The notes under the pieces were generated by a model, which was not told the origin of the DNA, did no database searches, and worked only from the letters and a program-made list of their open reading frames with translations. A stretch of DNA of 64,000 nucleotides from Halosimplex amylolyticum (GTDB lineage: Archaea; Halobacteriota; Halobacteria; Halobacteriales; Haloarculaceae): positions 744,001-808,000 of the forward strand of contig NZ_JBLKNW010000002.1 of NCBI RefSeq assembly GCF_051414035.1. The letters are read 5' to 3'. The position numbers and the translations under genes were made by a program. The first letter of the stretch is position 1. Every line of letters begins with the position of its first letter. Positions 16,331-24,405 of the stretch are shown here, piece by piece.

Positions 16331-16852
16331 ATGTACGCCGTCGTCGGGTGTAGCGATTGTTCGATGCTCTGGGTCGTCGAGGGGCGCCCCGAGACCAGTC
16401 AGTGTCCGCGCTGCGGGACGACCCGCCAGTACGCCAAGCGCAAGAAGTTCGTCTCGACCGAGGACAGGGACCACGCTCGCGAGGTTCGGGCGTCGATGCT
16501 CGCCAACCGGCAGGGCCACGGCGACGCGTTCGCGGAACTCGACTCCTTCGCCGAGATGGAGTCGCAGATCGACGAGGTCGGGCCCTCCGACGCCGAGTAC
16601 CTCGAAGGGTCGGGGCTGGACGCGGACGCCGTCACCGAGGCCGGAGAACGCGCGACGGAGACGCGAACGAGCAAGAGCCGGAAGGAGATCGTCCGCGAGG
16701 CCCTGCGCGAACTCGACGAGGCGACCGAGGACGCGGTCGTCGAGTACGCCGGCGAACGCGGGGTCGACGCCGGGTACGCGCGGAACGCCCTGGAGAAGTT
16801 CGTCCGGGCGGGCGAGGCGACCGAGAACCGCGGCGTCTACCGCCCGATCTGA
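16331..16852 (+). CDS. Zinc-ribbon plus winged-helix protein (DUF5817-like)
   Basis: This 173-residue protein begins MYAVVGCSDCSMLWVVEG and has four cysteines (C7, C10, C25, C28; CSDC...CPRC) forming a zinc ribbon, followed by helical segments and a C-terminal winged-helix-like region (TEDAVVEYAGERGVDAGYA, ALEKFVRAGEATENRGVYRP). I recall this architecture as the haloarchaeal DUF5817 family. Nucleic-acid binding is plausible from the two domains. The start at 16331 is chosen because family members begin at MYAVVGC; the frame is open far upstream antisense to the kinase but is not coding there. Its partners are unknown. Confidence 0.75.
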   Translation: MYAVVGCSDCSMLWVVEGRPETSQCPRCGTTRQYAKRKKFVSTEDRDHAREVRASMLANRQGHGDAFAELDSFAEMESQIDEVGPSDAEYLEGSGLDADAVTEAGERATETRTSKSRKEIVREALRELDEATEDAVVEYAGERGVDAGYARNALEKFVRAGEATENRGVYRPI

Positions 16853-16922
16853 ACTCGCTCCCGGAACCTGTCTCCCGAGTGGAGGGAAAAGCACTTGCGA
16901 CGGCCGGCCGAATACGCACTCC

Positions 16923-17297
16923 ATGAACCCTGAGGCGCTCCGAACGCTCGATCGACGGTTCTGGTACGCCTGGGCGACAGGGGTCCTCGCCAGCCTCGGG
17001 GCCGTCGCGGCGGGCCTCGCGATCGTCGGCCCGGACAACGGGTGGCTCGTCGCGGTCTACGCGCTGCTTTCGGTCCTGTTCGCGGGGTTCGGCGTCGTCT
17101 CGCTGGTCCTGGAGGAGCGACTCGACGCGGCGGGACAGGCGATCGCGGCAGTCGGACTCACAGTCGTCGCCGTCGGCGTCGCCCGGGACTACTCGGACGC
17201 GTTCTTCTGGGGCGGACTGGGACTGGCCCTCGTCGGGTCGACGATCGGGCTCTGGGTCGACCACGGCCAGCGCGTCCGTTCTGCGCTCGGGAGTTGA
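16923..17297 (+). CDS. Small four-helix membrane protein, unknown function
   Basis: This 124-residue protein has four predicted membrane helices: WATGVLASLGAVAAGLAIVG, WLVAVYALLSVLFAGFGVVS, AIAAVGLTVVAVGVA and FFWGGLGLALVGSTIGLWV. It has a short Arg-containing N-terminus (MNPEALRTLDRRFWY) and a polar C-terminus. No family was recognised and no catalytic pattern seen. It starts 70 nt after the zinc-ribbon gene on the same strand and ends 29 nt before the convergent membrane protein at 17327. Confidence 0.7.
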   Translation: MNPEALRTLDRRFWYAWATGVLASLGAVAAGLAIVGPDNGWLVAVYALLSVLFAGFGVVSLVLEERLDAAGQAIAAVGLTVVAVGVARDYSDAFFWGGLGLALVGSTIGLWVDHGQRVRSALGS

Positions 17298-17326
17298 TCG
17301 GCTCGAAGCGGCGACAGCGGGCCGAA

Positions 17327-17710
17327 TCAGAGGATGAAGACGAGCGCGAAAATCGGGACGCCGACGAAGTACGCGATCCCGTAGAGAAACAGGTTCGTCG
17401 GGATCTTCCCCTCGTGTTTGGGCTGATCGAGCGTCTCGTAGTCGATGGCGTCGTGGAACTGCGCGGGGATGTCCTCGCGGACGGTAGCGCGGTCCCGGAA
17501 CCGGTCCAGCGGGTCCCAGCCCGTCAGCCCGAGCTTCCAGGCCGCAGAGACGACCCAGGCGATCCCCAGGACGGGGACGAGAAACAGGACGACGAGCGCG
17601 ACGATCGGGTGCAGGAATCCGGAATCGATCGCCACGCCGACGAGGCGGACGGTCGCCACCGGTGCGACGACGCCCGCGGCCGCGGCGTAGATCGGGGCCC
17701 TGTCGTCCAT
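17327..17710 (-). CDS. Small membrane protein, unknown function
   Basis: This 127-residue protein starts MDDRAPIYAAAAGVVAPVA at 17710. It has two N-terminal membrane helices (AAAAGVVAPVATVRLVGVAI and IVALVVLFLVPVLGIAWVV), a hydrophilic middle (LDRFRDRATVREDIPAQFHD) and a C-terminal membrane helix (NLFLYGIAYFVGVPIFALVF). No family was recognised. The reading frame is open upstream to 18010, but that part reads as low-complexity, Arg-rich shadow, so the ATG at 17710 is preferred. The small ORF at 17803-17970 lies just upstream on the same strand. Confidence 0.65.
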   Translation of the reverse strand: MDDRAPIYAAAAGVVAPVATVRLVGVAIDSGFLHPIVALVVLFLVPVLGIAWVVSAAWKLGLTGWDPLDRFRDRATVREDIPAQFHDAIDYETLDQPKHEGKIPTNLFLYGIAYFVGVPIFALVFIL

Positions 17711-17802
17711 GGTCGGAGACGACGGAAGCGACCTGTAAAGGGCTTTCTCCGGCGACGACTCGACGGGTAGCGGTTCGCGATCCCCGCCCGGGGGCGGGCC
17801 GC

Positions 17803-17970
17803 TCAGAGCAGTCCGAGCGCCTTCGCGACGCCCACGAGGGCGGCCAGCGTCGTCACCGTCAGCTTCGCGAGGCGCATGATCCGCGTCGCCCGGCGAACCG
17901 GGAGGTCGTCGTCGCTCTCGCTGCTCTCGTTCGTGCGGACGCGAGCGTCCGTGGCTGTGTTGCGGGGCAT
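17803..17970 (-). CDS. 55-residue small protein with C-terminal hydrophobic helix
   Basis: The reverse strand from ATG (17970) to TGA (17803) encodes 55 residues: MPRNTATDARVRTNESSESD, then a basic stretch DDLPVRRATRIMRLAKLTVT and an amphipathic or membrane helix TLAALVGVAKALGLL. An acidic/Ser linker followed by a single C-terminal hydrophobic helix suggests a tail-anchored or membrane-associated small protein. Codon use (G/C third positions) is that of a real gene. I know no family. It lies 93 nt upstream of the membrane-protein gene at 17327-17710, on the same strand, and 155 nt from the hmgA stop. Easily missed because of its length. Confidence 0.55.
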   Translation of the reverse strand: MPRNTATDARVRTNESSESDDDLPVRRATRIMRLAKLTVTTLAALVGVAKALGLL

Positions 17971-18125
17971 GGGTGTGGACGCGCCCGCCGGGGCTCCCGG
18001 TCGGACGCACTCGAACTACCGGCGCCCCGAAGGTAAACGCCAGCCGTCACCGGAGCGGAAGTGAAAGTGAAATCTACACTCTACCCCGAAATGATATCAT
18101 AATAACATCAATTGCGATTCCGGTG
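17971..18125. promoter_or_regulatory. AT-rich intergenic stretch with a 14-mer found again at 31346
   Basis: The interval between hmgA (ends 18126) and the small ORF (starts 17970) holds AGTGAAAGTGAAAT at 18060-18073, a perfect palindrome ATGATATCAT at 18099-18108 and otherwise AT-rich DNA, unlike the GC-rich surroundings. It may hold the promoter of the small ORF and/or the hmgA 3' end. Confidence 0.4.
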
Positions 18126-19385
18126 CTATCGACCGAGTTCCTCGTGGGCGCTGGAGAGGTTCCGGGAGGCGAGCGCGGCGAGGAGGGAGAGTTCGCCGGC
18201 GAGCGCGCCGGCGGCGATGACTTCCGCGAGCGCGTCGGCGTTCGACCCCACGGGGTCGCCGCCGCCCGCGAAGCCCATCACGTCGAGCATCTCCGACTGG
18301 GTGGCCAGGTCGGTGCCACCGCCGACGGTCCCCACCTGGAGGCTGGCCAGGTTCACGCTGGCGTAGAGCTCGTCTTCGCGGGCCTCGACGGTCGTGATGC
18401 AGTTACTCCCTTCGACGACGTGGGCTTCGTCCTGGCCGGTGGCGATGAACACGCCCGCGACGACGTTGGCGGCCTGGGCGTTGAATCCGAGGCTCCCGGC
18501 CTTCGCGCTCCCGACGAGGTTCTTGCGCGTGTTGCCCTCCTCGATGGCCTCGGGCGTCGTGCCGAAGCGCTCCTCGACGGTCTCCCGGGGGATTGTCACG
18601 TCGGCGGTGACGGTGTGGCCGCGGCCCTCGACGGCGTTGATGGCGGCCGGTTTCTTGTCGACGCAGAGGTTCCCCGAGAGCGCCACCAGGGAGGCGGGGG
18701 TCTCCTCCTCGACGACCTCGGCCGCTGCACGGGTGGCGATCGTCGCCATGTTCATCCCGTTGGCGTCGCCGGTGTCGTAGGAGAACCGCAGGTAGACGGC
18801 GTCGCCGACGACGTAGGGGGTGACCGACTGGAGTCGGCCGTGGCTCGTCGTCGACTCCGCTGCCTCGGCGAGGTGGTCCTCGTTGTCCTGGACCCACTCG
18901 GCGACCGCGGCGCCCTCGGAGACGTCGGCGACGCGGAAGACGGGGGCGCGGGTCATCCCGCGCTTGGTCACGCGGACCGTCGCGCCGCCGGCCGCGGAGA
19001 TGGCCGAACAGCCGCGGTTGACGCTCGCGACGAGCGCGCCCTCGGTGGTGGCGATGGGGAGGTAGTACTCGCCGTCGGCGGCCTCGCCGTGGACGGTGAC
19101 GGGGCCGGCGACGCCCACCGGGAGCTGGGCCCCGCCGATCATGTTCTCGACGTTCGAGTCGGCGGATTCGGTGGCGAAGGTGTAGTCGCCGGTGGCCGAG
19201 AGGTCGACCCCTGTGTCGCGTTCGACGACGAGTCGGCGGGCGGTCGCGGCCGTCTCGGCGTCGGCGTGGTCTTCGAGTTCGTAGAGGCGCAGGTCACCGT
19301 CAGTGACGCGGGTAGCGAGGGTTTCGGGTTCGGCGGCGTCGCCCTCGCCCGCCGGCGCGTCCACGGCGTCGGAGTCGTCGGTCAT
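18126..19385 (-). CDS. hmgA: HMG-CoA reductase, class I (mevalonate synthesis)
   Basis: This 419-residue protein has all class I motifs: ENMIGGAQLPVGVAGP (substrate binding), TTEGALVASVNRG with catalytic E115, VDKKPAAIN with the catalytic Lys (244/245), TGQDEAH with D319, GTVGGGTDLATQ, and a C-terminal His (H414 in SSAHEELGR). It reduces HMG-CoA to mevalonate with two NADPH, the committed step toward the isoprenoid ether lipids of archaea. Its length matches the haloarchaeal enzyme (~403-420). The first ~20 residues are acidic and variable. It is followed on the same strand by the small ORF at 17970 and preceded by the GbsR-like gene. Confidence 0.96.
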   Translation of the reverse strand: MTDDSDAVDAPAGEGDAAEPETLATRVTDGDLRLYELEDHADAETAATARRLVVERDTGVDLSATGDYTFATESADSNVENMIGGAQLPVGVAGPVTVHGEAADGEYYLPIATTEGALVASVNRGCSAISAAGGATVRVTKRGMTRAPVFRVADVSEGAAVAEWVQDNEDHLAEAAESTTSHGRLQSVTPYVVGDAVYLRFSYDTGDANGMNMATIATRAAAEVVEEETPASLVALSGNLCVDKKPAAINAVEGRGHTVTADVTIPRETVEERFGTTPEAIEEGNTRKNLVGSAKAGSLGFNAQAANVVAGVFIATGQDEAHVVEGSNCITTVEAREDELYASVNLASLQVGTVGGGTDLATQSEMLDVMGFAGGGDPVGSNADALAEVIAAGALAGELSLLAALASRNLSSAHEELGR

Positions 19386-19465
19386 GCCCGGAGGCTCGCG
19401 GTCGACGCCCCTAACAGTTGCTGTCCCGGTCGCGCGGCCGCGGCGGTCGCCGTTCGGCCGCGCAC

Positions 19466-20011
19466 TCAGGTCCCGTCGTCGCCGCCGGTGACGCGGCCGA
19501 GCAGTTCGGTCAGCCGGTCCAGCGGCTGGCCGGTCAGCAGGGAGACGAGCCGGTCGCTCCGGTCGTACATCCGCTGGAGCTTCCGGACCTGTTCGAGGTG
19601 GTACTCGGCGCGCTCGCCGTCGGCGGCCTCCAGCGTCTCGGCCGCCTCGTCGAGCGCGCGGCTCATGATCCGAATCTCGCGAGTGACCTCCTGGCGGAGG
19701 AACTGCTGGAAGACGTACCAGAGGTCCGTTTCGGCCTCGAAGAAGGCCTTCTTGCCCTCCCCCGGGAGCGACCGGCGGTGGACGAGGTGGAACCGTTCGA
19801 GCGTGGTCATCGCGGTGCTCACCGTCGACTTCGCGTAGCCGCTCTCCGCCGCGAGTTCGTCCAGCGAGACGGGCTCCGGTTCGAACAGGAGGATGCCGAA
19901 CAGCCGGCCGTAGCTGCGCTTCGCGCCGTAGACCTCCGCGCTCCGTTCCAGGGCGTCGATGATCTCCGCGCGCGCCGATTCGACCGCGTCCTCGGTGTCT
20001 GTGTCGCTCAT
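19466..20011 (-). CDS. GbsR/MarR-type transcriptional regulator
   Basis: This is a 181-residue protein. Residues ~25-95 form a winged helix: EVYGAKRSYGRLFGILLFEP, SLDELAAESGYAKSTVSTAM (HTH) and TTLERFHLVHRRSLPGEGKK (wing). The C-terminal half is a long helical dimerisation region (FQQFLRQEVTREIRIMSRAL, ETLEAADGERAEYHLEQVRK), as in GbsR-like repressors. I chose the ATG at 20011. It is divergent from the ABC exporter genes with only 99 nt between starts; an inverted repeat there (20098-20123) is the obvious candidate operator. Likely a local repressor of the exporter; its effector is unknown. Confidence 0.85.
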   Translation of the reverse strand: MSDTDTEDAVESARAEIIDALERSAEVYGAKRSYGRLFGILLFEPEPVSLDELAAESGYAKSTVSTAMTTLERFHLVHRRSLPGEGKKAFFEAETDLWYVFQQFLRQEVTREIRIMSRALDEAAETLEAADGERAEYHLEQVRKLQRMYDRSDRLVSLLTGQPLDRLTELLGRVTGGDDGT

Positions 20012-20079
20012 GGTTCGTCGGGACGGTCGCCGTCCGCGTCGAGCGCTCCCGTCATATCTGTCCCTCGGTACCCCCAACG

Positions 20080-20085
20080 TTTAAA
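20080..20085 (+). promoter_or_regulatory. TATA box of the ABC exporter operon (leaderless)
   Basis: TTTAAA is centred 28 nt upstream of the ATG at 20111, predicting transcription starting at or next to the start codon. There is no room for a ribosome-binding site. Confidence 0.6.
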
Positions 20086-20097
20086 TCGTTCTCTACA

Positions 20098-20123
20098 GAA
20101 TATTTTGTATATGCCGAATATTC
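20098..20123. promoter_or_regulatory. Inverted repeat over the ABC start codon (candidate GbsR-like operator)
   Basis: GAATATT (20098-20104) and AATATTC (20117-20123) form a perfect 7-bp inverted repeat with a 12-nt spacer centred on the start codon at 20111. The right arm is itself within the palindrome GAATATTC (20116-20123), so GAATATT also recurs directly 18 bp apart. AT-rich arms in this GC-rich DNA and the position between TATA box and coding start fit a repressor site. Confidence 0.6.
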
Positions 20124-20962
20124 CGATTGGTGGTGACGATAGTATCGCCGTGGGCGACGAGACCGGCGGAGACGACGCGGTCGTCCTGCGCGGGGTCGGC
20201 ATCGAGAAGACCTACGACTCGTGGCTCCCGTGGCGCCGCGGCGTCGAAGTGCTCGACGGCGTCGACCTGGAGGTCTGCGCGGGCGAGATCGTCGGGATCG
20301 TCGGCGCGAACGGCAGCGGCAAGTCGACGCTGATGCAGATCCTCGTCGGTGCCCGGGACGCCGACGCGGGGTCGGTCGCGCGGTCGGGCCGCGTGGGCTG
20401 GTGCCCGCAGGAGACCCTGCTCTACGACCGCCTGACGGTCGCCGAGACGTTCGACCTGTTCGGCGCCGCCTACGGGCTCTCCGAGGAAGTGATCGACGAC
20501 GCGCGCGCCCGCCTCGCGGACCGCCTCGACTTCGAGCGGTTCCTCGACTACCAGGTCCGCCACCTCAGCGGCGGCAACCGCCAGAAGGTCAACCTCGCCG
20601 TCGCCCTGCTGCACGACCCCGACGTGCTCCTGCTCGACGAGCCGTACACCGGCTTCGACTGGGAGACGTACCTCGCGTTCTGGCAACTGACGGAGGAACT
20701 CACCGAGCGGGGGACCGCCATCGCGATCATCTCCCACTTCGTCAGCGAGCGCGAGCGGTTCGACCGGATCTACGAACTCCGGGACGGCGACCTCGTCGAG
20801 TCCGACGGGGAGAGCGGTACCGCCGGGGAGGGCGCTGGTCCGGGGGCGTCGCCGGACGGGACGGCCACCGGGGCACCGCCGGACGGAACGGGCGCCGAGC
20901 GGTCGACCGACGGAACGGACGCCGACGAGGGCGCGGCCACCGATCCGACGGAGGTGGCGTAG
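20111..20962 (+). CDS. ABC transporter ATP-binding protein (ABC-2 exporter)
   Basis: This 283-residue protein has all nucleotide-binding motifs: Walker A GANGSGKST, Q-loop WCPQETLL, signature LSGGNRQKVN, Walker B DVLLLDEPYTG and switch IISHFVSE. After residue ~240 comes a ~45-residue Gly/Asp/Thr tail (GASPDGTATGAPPDGTGAER) of unknown role. It powers the two permeases encoded next (20963 and 21766). Substrate is unknown; the link to a GbsR-like regulator suggests a drug, lipid or stress-related export function. I start at MPNIPIGG (20111) since TATA spacing supports it and the upstream frame is antisense to the regulator. Confidence 0.9.
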   Translation: MPNIPIGGDDSIAVGDETGGDDAVVLRGVGIEKTYDSWLPWRRGVEVLDGVDLEVCAGEIVGIVGANGSGKSTLMQILVGARDADAGSVARSGRVGWCPQETLLYDRLTVAETFDLFGAAYGLSEEVIDDARARLADRLDFERFLDYQVRHLSGGNRQKVNLAVALLHDPDVLLLDEPYTGFDWETYLAFWQLTEELTERGTAIAIISHFVSERERFDRIYELRDGDLVESDGESGTAGEGAGPGASPDGTATGAPPDGTGAERSTDGTDADEGAATDPTEVA

Positions 20963-21769
20963 ATGAACACCGGCGCGAGTACCAGCGGCGGCGACCCCGT
21001 AGCCGGTGGGGACGGTACCCCGCCGACCGCCCGGCGGGCCCGCCGCGACCGACTCCTGACGGGCGTCGTCGCGCACGTCCGCGAGTTCCTGCGGGAACCG
21101 GTCCACGTCGTCCTGCTCCTCGCGCTCCCGCCGCTCGTCGTCGAGGGGTACGGCCGCGCGATGGCCTCGTTTCCGGAGTTGCCGTACCTGTCGGCCGTCC
21201 CCGCGACACTCGGGCGGGTCAACGGCGCGGTCTTCGCCGCGGCCTTCCTCGCGGGACTGATCGGCCTCTTCCAGGTCGTCAGCGCCGTCCAGGCCGACGG
21301 CCGCCTCGCGGTCTGCGGGTTCGAACGCGCAGACCTGTTCGTCTCCCGACTCGGGACGGTCCTCGCGGTGAGCGTCGCCTCCGCCGGCGTCACCTTCGCC
21401 GCCCTCTCGTGGCGGGTCTCCGTCGCCGCGCCCGCGGCCGCGTTCGGCGCGCTCGTCCTCGCGGCGCTGACCTACGGCCTCCTCGGCGTCCTCGTCGGGA
21501 CGCTCGTCCCGCGGGAACTCGAGGGTTCGCTCGTCCTCGTGTTCGTCGCGGACTTCGACGACTTCCTCGCCAGCGGCATCGTCGACGTGGATTCGCCCGT
21601 CGTGAACCTCCTCCCGCTGCACTACCCGCACGCCCTCTTCCGGGCGGCCGTGCTCGATGGGTCGGTCCCGACGGAGGACGCCCTGGCGGGATTGGCGTAC
21701 CTGGCAGTCCTGTTCGGCGTCGTCCTCGCGGCGTACGTGCGCCTCGCCAGCGGGGGTGAGCGCGCGTGA
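20963..21769 (+). CDS. ABC-2 type permease, first subunit
   Basis: This 268-residue protein has a polar N-terminus (to ~30) and about six predicted membrane helices, e.g. VVLLLALPPLVVEGYG, FAAAFLAGLIGLFQVVSAVQ, LGVLVGTLVPRELEGSLVLV and LAYLAVLFGVVLAAYVRLA. The pattern of a cytoplasmic front, an ELEGSLVLVF segment and HYPHALFRAAV resembles ABC-2 permeases. It starts directly after the ATPase stop (0 nt) and its own stop overlaps the next start by 4 nt, GTGA. It shares the motif ALTYGLLGVLVG with the next gene, so the two permeases are paralogues that probably form a heterodimer. Confidence 0.85.
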   Translation: MNTGASTSGGDPVAGGDGTPPTARRARRDRLLTGVVAHVREFLREPVHVVLLLALPPLVVEGYGRAMASFPELPYLSAVPATLGRVNGAVFAAAFLAGLIGLFQVVSAVQADGRLAVCGFERADLFVSRLGTVLAVSVASAGVTFAALSWRVSVAAPAAAFGALVLAALTYGLLGVLVGTLVPRELEGSLVLVFVADFDDFLASGIVDVDSPVVNLLPLHYPHALFRAAVLDGSVPTEDALAGLAYLAVLFGVVLAAYVRLASGGERA

Positions 21770-22539
21770 GCACCGGGGACGCCGTGCCGGGACGCGGCGA
21801 CGGCGGGCGCTCGACCGCGATCGCGGCGTTCGTCGCGGGCCTCCGCGAATACGCTCGCACTCCGGTCCTCCTGGCGCTGTTCGTCTTCCTCCCCGCGTAC
21901 CTGATCGGCGGGTTCACCCGGCTGGTCCCGTCGACGACGGCCCCGCTCGGCGTGCCGGGCGGCGGGACCCAGGCGGTCGAGATGGCGAACCTCTACGCCG
22001 TGCTCATGGTTCCCCTCGTCGGCGCGCTCGTCGGCGCGCTGGCGGGCGTGTTCCTGATACAGGCCGCCCGCCAGTCCGACGCTCGACTCGTCGTCGCCGG
22101 CGCCCGCCCAGTCTCGGTCCTCCTCGCGCGCTTCGGCCTCCTGGCGGTCGTCGGCGCGCTGGTCACCGCGGTCTCCGTGGCCACCGCGGCGACCGTCTAC
22201 GTCCCCGAGCGGCCGCTGTTCGTCGGGGCCGCCGCGCTGCTCGCCGCCCTGACCTACGGCCTGCTCGGTGTGCTCGCCGGCCTGGTCGTCGACCGCCTCG
22301 CCGGCGTCTACCTCGCCCTGTTCGGGACGATGCTCGACCTCTTCCTCGTCCAGAACCCGCTGGCGGACCCGCCCGAGTACGCGCGGCTGCTGCCCGGCCA
22401 CGCACCGACCGAACTCGCCGTCGACGCCGGCTTCTCGACCGACGTGGCGCTGTCGCTCGCCGGCGAGGGCGCGGCGTATCTCCTCGCGGTCGGCGTGGCG
22501 ACCGCTCTCGCGCTGTACCGGACGATGCGCGTCTCCTGA
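21766..22539 (+). CDS. ABC-2 type permease, second subunit
   Basis: This 257-residue paralogue of the preceding permease begins with GTG, overlapping the upstream stop as GTGA. It has about six membrane helices (VLLALFVFLPAYLIGGFTRL, YAVLMVPLVGALVGALAGVF, AALTYGLLGVLAGLVVDRLA, YLLAVGVATALALY). A 20-30 residue extracellular loop with PSTTAPLGVPGGGTQAV follows helix 1. The front REYARTPVLLALFVFLP matches the REFLREPVHVVLLLALPP of its neighbour. It completes the exporter with the ATPase at 20111; no solute-binding protein is present. Confidence 0.85.
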   Translation: MSTGDAVPGRGDGGRSTAIAAFVAGLREYARTPVLLALFVFLPAYLIGGFTRLVPSTTAPLGVPGGGTQAVEMANLYAVLMVPLVGALVGALAGVFLIQAARQSDARLVVAGARPVSVLLARFGLLAVVGALVTAVSVATAATVYVPERPLFVGAAALLAALTYGLLGVLAGLVVDRLAGVYLALFGTMLDLFLVQNPLADPPEYARLLPGHAPTELAVDAGFSTDVALSLAGEGAAYLLAVGVATALALYRTMRVS

Positions 22540-22620
22540 GGGCGAGTCGGCCACCGGACCGGTCCTCCGGCGGCTCCGTCGCCCGAACGCTTACCAACCG
22601 CCCGACTCCCAGTTGCCACC

Positions 22621-24246
22621 ATGACAGCGGCCGCGGATCTGGTCCTCACGAACGCGGAGATACACGCGCTGACCGACCCGGACGAGACGAGCGAGGCGCT
22701 GGCGGTCAGGGACGGCCGTATCGTCGCGGTCGGGCCGGCTTTCGACGTGGAACACCTCGCCGGCGTCGAGACGACGGTCCGTGACTGCGGGGGCCGGGTC
22801 GTCCTTCCAGGCTTCGTCGACGCGCACACCCACCTGCCGATGGTCGGCCGTCGCCTCGTCAACGCCGACCTCGCCGCCGCGGCGTCGCCGACCGACGCGG
22901 TGGACCTGCTGGTGGCCCACGCGGCCGAGACCGACCCCGAAACGTCGGGCCCCGAGCGCGAGTGGGTCCTCGGCTTCGGCTACGACGAGAGCGCGTGGGA
23001 CGACGCCCGCTACCTGACCGTCGAGGACCTGAACGAGGTCAGCGACGAGCGGCCGGTCGCGGCCGTCCGCGAGGACATGCACCTCGCCTCGCTGAACTCG
23101 GTCGCGATCGACCGTCTGCGCGGGGAGATGCCGGACGAAGACGTCCGAACGCGCGGCGGCGAACCGACCGGCGTCGTCGTGGAGGACGCGCTCGACCCCC
23201 TGTGGGAGGCCATCGAGCCGGACCGCGCGGCGATGCGCCGGGCCGTCCACGCCGCCACAGAGCGGGCGAACGAACTCGGCGTCGTCGGCGTCCACGACAT
23301 GGTCCGCCGCTCGGAAGCGCCGGCGGTCTACCGCGAACTCGACCGCGTCGGCGAACTCTCCCTGCGGATCCGGATCAACTACTGGGCCGACCACCTCGAC
23401 GCGGTCGAGGAACTGGGCCTCCGGACGAACCACGGGAGCGAGCGCGTGCGGACGGGGGCGATCAAGACATACACCGACGGCTCCATCGGCGGTCGCACCG
23501 CGAAGCTCTCCGAACCGTACGCCGACGGCGGCAGCGATGATGCCGACGGCGGCAGCGCCGATGCCGACGACAACGACGGCTCCGACTCCGGGACCGACGG
23601 CGACGAGCACCGTGGCCAGTGGGTCGTCGATCCGGAGGAACTCCGGGATATCGTCGCCCGGGCTGACGACGCCGGCCTGCAGGTCGCCGCCCACGCCATC
23701 GGCGACGAGGCGATCCGGGCCGCGCTGCACGCCTTCGAGTCGGCCGACGGGGAGCGCCACCGGATCGAACACGCCGAGGTGCTGACCGACGACCTCGTCG
23801 CCCGCATCGGCGAGAGCGACGTCGTCGCCTCGATGCAGCCGAACTTCCTGAAGTGGGCGCGCGAAGACGGGTTGTACGCCGACCGGATCGGCGACGACCG
23901 GCGGCTGGCATCCAACCGCTTCGCCGACCTGCTGGCGTCGGGCGCCGCCCTCGCGTTCGGGAGCGACTGCATGCCGCTCGACCCCCTCTACGGGGTGCAG
24001 CAGGCCGTGACCGCGCCGGACGACCGGCAGCGGCTCTCCGTCACCGACGCGCTGCGGGCCTACACCAGCGGCGCCGCCTACGCCGGCTTCGACGAGGACC
24101 GACTGGGGACGATCGAACGCGGAAAACTCGCCGATCTGGTCGTCCTCGACCGGTCGCCGTGGGCGGTCGATCCCGGAGACATCGCCGACGTCGACGTGCG
24201 GGCGACGCTGGTCGGCGGCGAAGTCGTCTTCGACCGGCGCGCGTAG
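22621..24246 (+). CDS. Amidohydrolase family protein (YtcJ-like)
   Basis: This is a 541-residue cytoplasmic metal-dependent hydrolase. It has the composite beta-sandwich start (TNAEIHALTDPDETSEALAV), FVDAHTHLPM (HxH), IKTYTDGSIGGRTAKLSEPY, AAHAIGDEAIR, RIEHAEVL and FGSDCMPLDPL (metal Asp), in the order of YtcJ-like amidohydrolases, and ends with the standard LGTIERGKLADLVVLDRSPW. A ~28-residue acidic insertion (SDDADGGSADADDNDGSDSG and on) interrupts the loop after SEPYADGG. The substrate (amide, formyl or acyl group) is not predictable. It lies 81 nt after the ABC operon on the same strand; a link is not evident. Confidence 0.88.
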   Translation: MTAAADLVLTNAEIHALTDPDETSEALAVRDGRIVAVGPAFDVEHLAGVETTVRDCGGRVVLPGFVDAHTHLPMVGRRLVNADLAAAASPTDAVDLLVAHAAETDPETSGPEREWVLGFGYDESAWDDARYLTVEDLNEVSDERPVAAVREDMHLASLNSVAIDRLRGEMPDEDVRTRGGEPTGVVVEDALDPLWEAIEPDRAAMRRAVHAATERANELGVVGVHDMVRRSEAPAVYRELDRVGELSLRIRINYWADHLDAVEELGLRTNHGSERVRTGAIKTYTDGSIGGRTAKLSEPYADGGSDDADGGSADADDNDGSDSGTDGDEHRGQWVVDPEELRDIVARADDAGLQVAAHAIGDEAIRAALHAFESADGERHRIEHAEVLTDDLVARIGESDVVASMQPNFLKWAREDGLYADRIGDDRRLASNRFADLLASGAALAFGSDCMPLDPLYGVQQAVTAPDDRQRLSVTDALRAYTSGAAYAGFDEDRLGTIERGKLADLVVLDRSPWAVDPGDIADVDVRATLVGGEVVFDRRA

Positions 24247-24405
24247 ACGCCGGTCCGGATCGGCGTCGTTCCCTCGGCCGCCGCGAACGACTGCTTGGCC
24301 GCGTTCGGGGCGAGGACCGGCAGAAACCCACAGCGAGTATAGGTCAAACGGAAAGTATTTTCTGAGGAGGGCGAATCCGGGAGAACGAAGTGTGGTTGGG
24401 CTGCT

